DNA from: JBBQER01 sp052148155
GTDB lineage: Bacteria > Actinomycetota > Acidimicrobiia > IMCC26256 > PALSA-610
DNA: 64,000 bases
Direction of reading: 5' to 3'
Assembly: GCA_052148155.1 (NCBI GenBank)
Contig: JBKQIY010000147.1
Span: 1-64,000 of the forward strand
This document shows, piece by piece, positions 62,197 through 64,000 of the stretch. The notes under the pieces were generated by a model. It searched no databases. It saw only the letters and a program-made list of their open reading frames with translations, and had not been told where the DNA came from. The position numbers and the translations under genes were made by a program. Within the stretch, counting starts at the first letter, position 1. Every line of letters starts with the position of its first letter.

Positions 62197-63105
62197 CTAC
62201 GGCGCAGACGACGGCTGTTCGATCAGCTCGATCACTTCGTGATCCGGACCGCGCAAGCACACGAACCGCAGATCGGGGAGTTCCGGACCCATCGACATCG
62301 ATTGCGGCTCGGAGAGCAGCTCAATTTCGGCGTCGCGTAGCACCGAAACCGCGCCGTCGAGTTCGGGAACGATCAGCGCGGTGCGCCAAAGGCCGACCGT
62401 GTTCGCCGAGCGTGGCGCGTTTCGCCGCACGGTGGGTTGATCGAAACCCACGAGCATCAGGTGCACCTCGCTCGGACCAGGGGCACGCATCAGCACCTCG
62501 ACCATCGAGACCGCCCCGTCGACGCGCAGATGCGGCGCGGAATCGAGCGTGCTCGGAAAGCGAGCGAGTTCGCGGAACCCGAGCGCGCGGTAGAACGCAA
62601 CCGAACGCTCCAACACACTGCAGGTCACCGCGACGAACGAGACACGGTTGGTGTCTCCGGCGATGAGCTCCACCGCAACACCGTCCGGATCGCTCATCAA
62701 GACGAGGCGCACCAGCCCGCCGTCGGGAAGTTCATGCGCGACCGGTTCGCTCCACACGACACCGCCGTATGCGCACGCGTTCACGATCGCAACGTCGAGA
62801 TCGCAGACTTGAAGGCCGATCCGCTGAAGTCCTGCGTCGTACAAGCGGCTCGGCGCCGCGCCCGTGGGGGGCGGTTCCTGCCATTCCAACAAGTCGATCG
62901 CTCCGCCGTCGAAGCCGGAGGAGCCCACGAGAATCCAGGCATCCCAACGGACCTGATCGAGTCCGAACGCGATCCCCACTTGGGCACGTTCGGGTGTCGT
63001 GCGGACACCGTCAGTCAGTCCGCAGCCATCGACGTAGAACGCGTGCGACCGCGCCAGATCGGAACAGTTGATGTTGACGTGAAAGATCCGAGCACCGTGC
63101 AGCAT
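62197..63105 (-). CDS. Two-domain VOC-superfamily protein
   Basis: A 302-residue protein with two VOC domains. The first (residues ~1-135) begins ARIFHVNINCSDLARSHAFY and ends with DPDGVAVELIAGD; the second (~145-300) begins VSFVAVTCSVLERSVAFYRA and ends GPDHEVIELIEQP. The layout resembles type I extradiol or glyoxalase-like fused proteins. Metal ligands are partly present: His in FHVN, Glu in VELIAG and IELIEQ. The role is unclear. The ATG 63105 is chosen by domain start. It is next to the esterase relic, 17 bases upstream. Confidence 0.82.
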   Translation of the reverse strand: MLHGARIFHVNINCSDLARSHAFYVDGCGLTDGVRTTPERAQVGIAFGLDQVRWDAWILVGSSGFDGGAIDLLEWQEPPPTGAAPSRLYDAGLQRIGLQVCDLDVAIVNACAYGGVVWSEPVAHELPDGGLVRLVLMSDPDGVAVELIAGDTNRVSFVAVTCSVLERSVAFYRALGFRELARFPSTLDSAPHLRVDGAVSMVEVLMRAPGPSEVHLMLVGFDQPTVRRNAPRSANTVGLWRTALIVPELDGAVSVLRDAEIELLSEPQSMSMGPELPDLRFVCLRGPDHEVIELIEQPSSAP

Positions 63106-63512
63106 CGGATTCTCCGCTCTACGACGCAAACGGGGGAAAAACGAACCTGACAGGAGCCACTGATGCCAGTCGACACGGACATCACGACGACGAGCCGGCT
63201 GTACGACCATACGACGGCGCCAGGATTCGCTCGAGCGCAAACGAAGCAACGCACGACCCTCCGGCCCCGAGCGCTCCGCTCAAGGGCCGAGCCGCCTTTA
63301 CCCACCCTGGCCGCAAAGTAAACGCCCAAATCGGCTCGTTCTTCGCGGTCGCGTGGCGATGAGGCGGACGAGGAAGGCTTCATGGATGAAGAGCCCGGGC
63401 GGGTAGGTCTGGTCCCTTGCCGGTCCGGGTCTTCCTCTTCTCGATGTCGGACACTGCGAGGGGGCGCAACAGTTGAGAGCGAGATTGAGCTCGTCGAACT
63501 CGACGGCGCCGT
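63106..63512. other. Gene-poor interval upstream of the VOC gene
   Basis: About 400 bases with no supported gene. The promoter of the VOC gene must lie in the left part; the right part precedes the end of the small ANTAR gene. No strong hairpin or repeat was noticed. Confidence 0.4.
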
Positions 63513-63731
63513 TTACGACCAGCTCGTGTGCACCGAGTGCCGGGACCAGGGGCGCTCCGGGCTGACCGTGCCGTCCACGACGAGCTCTGCGACGTATTCC
63601 AGCGGCGTGTCCGTTTGCTCGGCCGTGTTTTGCAGCAGGCGCAATGCGTCGGCCGGTGAAACGTCCGATTGCACGCTTACCAGCCGCACCGCCCAGTCGA
63701 TGAGCTCGCAACGTTCGATAGTGGTGCTCAT
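63513..63731 (-). CDS. Small ANTAR-domain-like protein
   Basis: A 72-residue protein of one domain: EIDWAVRLVSVQSDVSPADA is not exact, but IDWAVRLVSVQSDVSPADAL followed by RLLQNTAEQTDTPLEYVAEL has the three-helix pattern of the ANTAR RNA-binding domain (ALRLLQxxAxxxxxxLxxVA). ANTAR domains usually end a longer protein (PAS or GAF sensor) and bind tandem hairpins in leader RNAs. A stand-alone form with no sensor is unusual. No adjacent sensor gene is in the window. The ribosome site before ATG 63731 is weak. Confidence 0.55.
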   Translation of the reverse strand: MSTTIERCELIDWAVRLVSVQSDVSPADALRLLQNTAEQTDTPLEYVAELVVDGTVSPERPWSRHSVHTSWS

Positions 63732-63880
63732 GGAGGTTCGTTACCCGCTGAGCCCAGTGTCGTAAACCAGCAGCCGACCGAGTCGCGTTCGGCGACCCGC
63801 GAGCTCGGGGAATAGTCCCCGCTGTCAAGTCGTTCGTCTCGATTGGCGGAGTCAGCCCCACCGCGACTGCTCCGCAATGT

Positions 63881-63916
63881 CACGGCCTCGCCAGGCCCGC
63901 TGTCGGCGAGGCCGTG
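63881..63916. repeat. Perfect 12-bp inverted repeat
   Basis: CACGGCCTCGCC and GGCGAGGCCGTG flank a 12-base loop. It would form a very stable hairpin in RNA from either strand. There is no T run. It might be a terminator or the edge of a small element, or a binding target for an RNA-binding regulator such as the ANTAR protein close by (inference). Confidence 0.55.
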
Positions 63917-63928
63917 GCGCCAATGACC

Positions 63929-63961
63929 GACCTTCGGCACCTCGTCCGGGACCTTCGGCAC
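63929..63961 (+). repeat. Direct repeat GACCTTCGGCAC, twice, 21 bases apart
   Basis: Two 12-base copies start at 63929 and 63950. The 21-base period is seven codons, and the frame from ATG 63923 reads MTDLRHLVRDLRHGVRRW and runs off the right edge. This could be the start of a coding gene, but it lacks a clear ribosome site and I have no family match, so it is not called as a CDS. Confidence 0.4.
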
Positions 63962-64000
63962 GGTGTCCGACGATGGTCGACGGCCGATGCGAGGTCATGG

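Noticed and set aside
1..64000. tRNA, rRNA, CRISPR arrays, prophage or defence islands
   Set aside because: No T-arm consensus, regularly spaced repeat, cas, restriction-modification or phage structural gene was seen on either strand.

Overview
The window comes from a high-GC actinobacterium. Gene content suggests, by inference only, a soil, water or sludge member of the Acidimicrobiia: an F420-type luciferase-like oxidoreductase, a mycothiol/DinB-type protein, several SDRs, a cytochrome P450, an alpha-methylacyl-CoA racemase-like protein, and a bacterial SNF2 ATPase with a small FWG-motif partner. I see no rRNA, tRNA or CRISPR array. The only mobile-element trace is a decayed transposase at 60.5-60.9 kb. 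Starts are often GTG, and many genes overlap by four bases (ATGA/GTGA), marking compact operons.

Left part (1-23 kb). A UvrD-like helicase entering from the left edge is followed by a SnoaL-like protein, an SDR, a carboxymuconolactone-decarboxylase-like protein and an MFS transporter. A 3Fe-4S-type ferredoxin sits beside the wreck of its probable P450 partner. An operon of SDR, QueA-like enzyme and SufR-like Cys-containing regulator lies behind a perfect palindrome. Next come a three-domain cNMP/thioredoxin-reductase-like flavoprotein and a tightly overlapped operon: alkylsulfatase-type metallo-hydrolase, sulfotransferase, Gfo/Idh/MocA oxidoreductase, SDR. The SNF2 ATPase and its 98-residue partner follow. 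Upstream of them is a small basic protein whose reading frame switches at an A7 run, then a TIGR03086 protein, a phytanoyl-CoA dioxygenase-like protein and an alpha/beta hydrolase.

Middle part (23-44 kb). This holds an ABC exporter, a DMT transporter, a DUF899 gene with an in-frame stop, a double winged-helix regulator divergent from a flavin amine oxidase, and a GDSL lipoprotein. An operon of macro domain, GlcD-type oxidase, ThDP enzyme and SRPBCC protein reads rightward. Then come an RlmD/TrmA-type methyltransferase, GalE, an arylsulfatase, a frameshifted GNAT, a lipoprotein, glucose-6-phosphate dehydrogenase, and a RIO kinase behind a 16-residue Cys-containing leader peptide.

Right part (44-64 kb). 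After a gene-poor 0.66-kb stretch comes a GAF/GGDEF signalling gene with a frameshift. From 47 to 60.3 kb lies a coherent catabolic cluster: substrate-binding lipoprotein, SnoaL-like protein, bicupin, acyl-CoA ligase, HutC-type GntR regulator, phosphotransferase-like protein, acyl-CoA dehydrogenase (frameshifted), AMACR/CaiB enzyme, SDR, TetR regulator, P450, SnoaL-like protein and LLM oxidoreductase. Three copies of a TTGTCTAGACAA-like palindrome precede the ligase/GntR pair, the acyl-CoA dehydrogenase and the LLM gene. This suggests one regulon that activates and oxidises an unidentified hydrophobic carboxylic acid. The right edge has a decayed lipoprotein esterase, a double VOC protein and an ANTAR-only protein.

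An unusual number of genes carry lesions. Some are single-base indels or one stop codon. Others (the P450, a GNAT, the transposase, the esterase) are real relics with several lesions or deletions. The single-base cases could be consensus errors and should be judged against raw reads.
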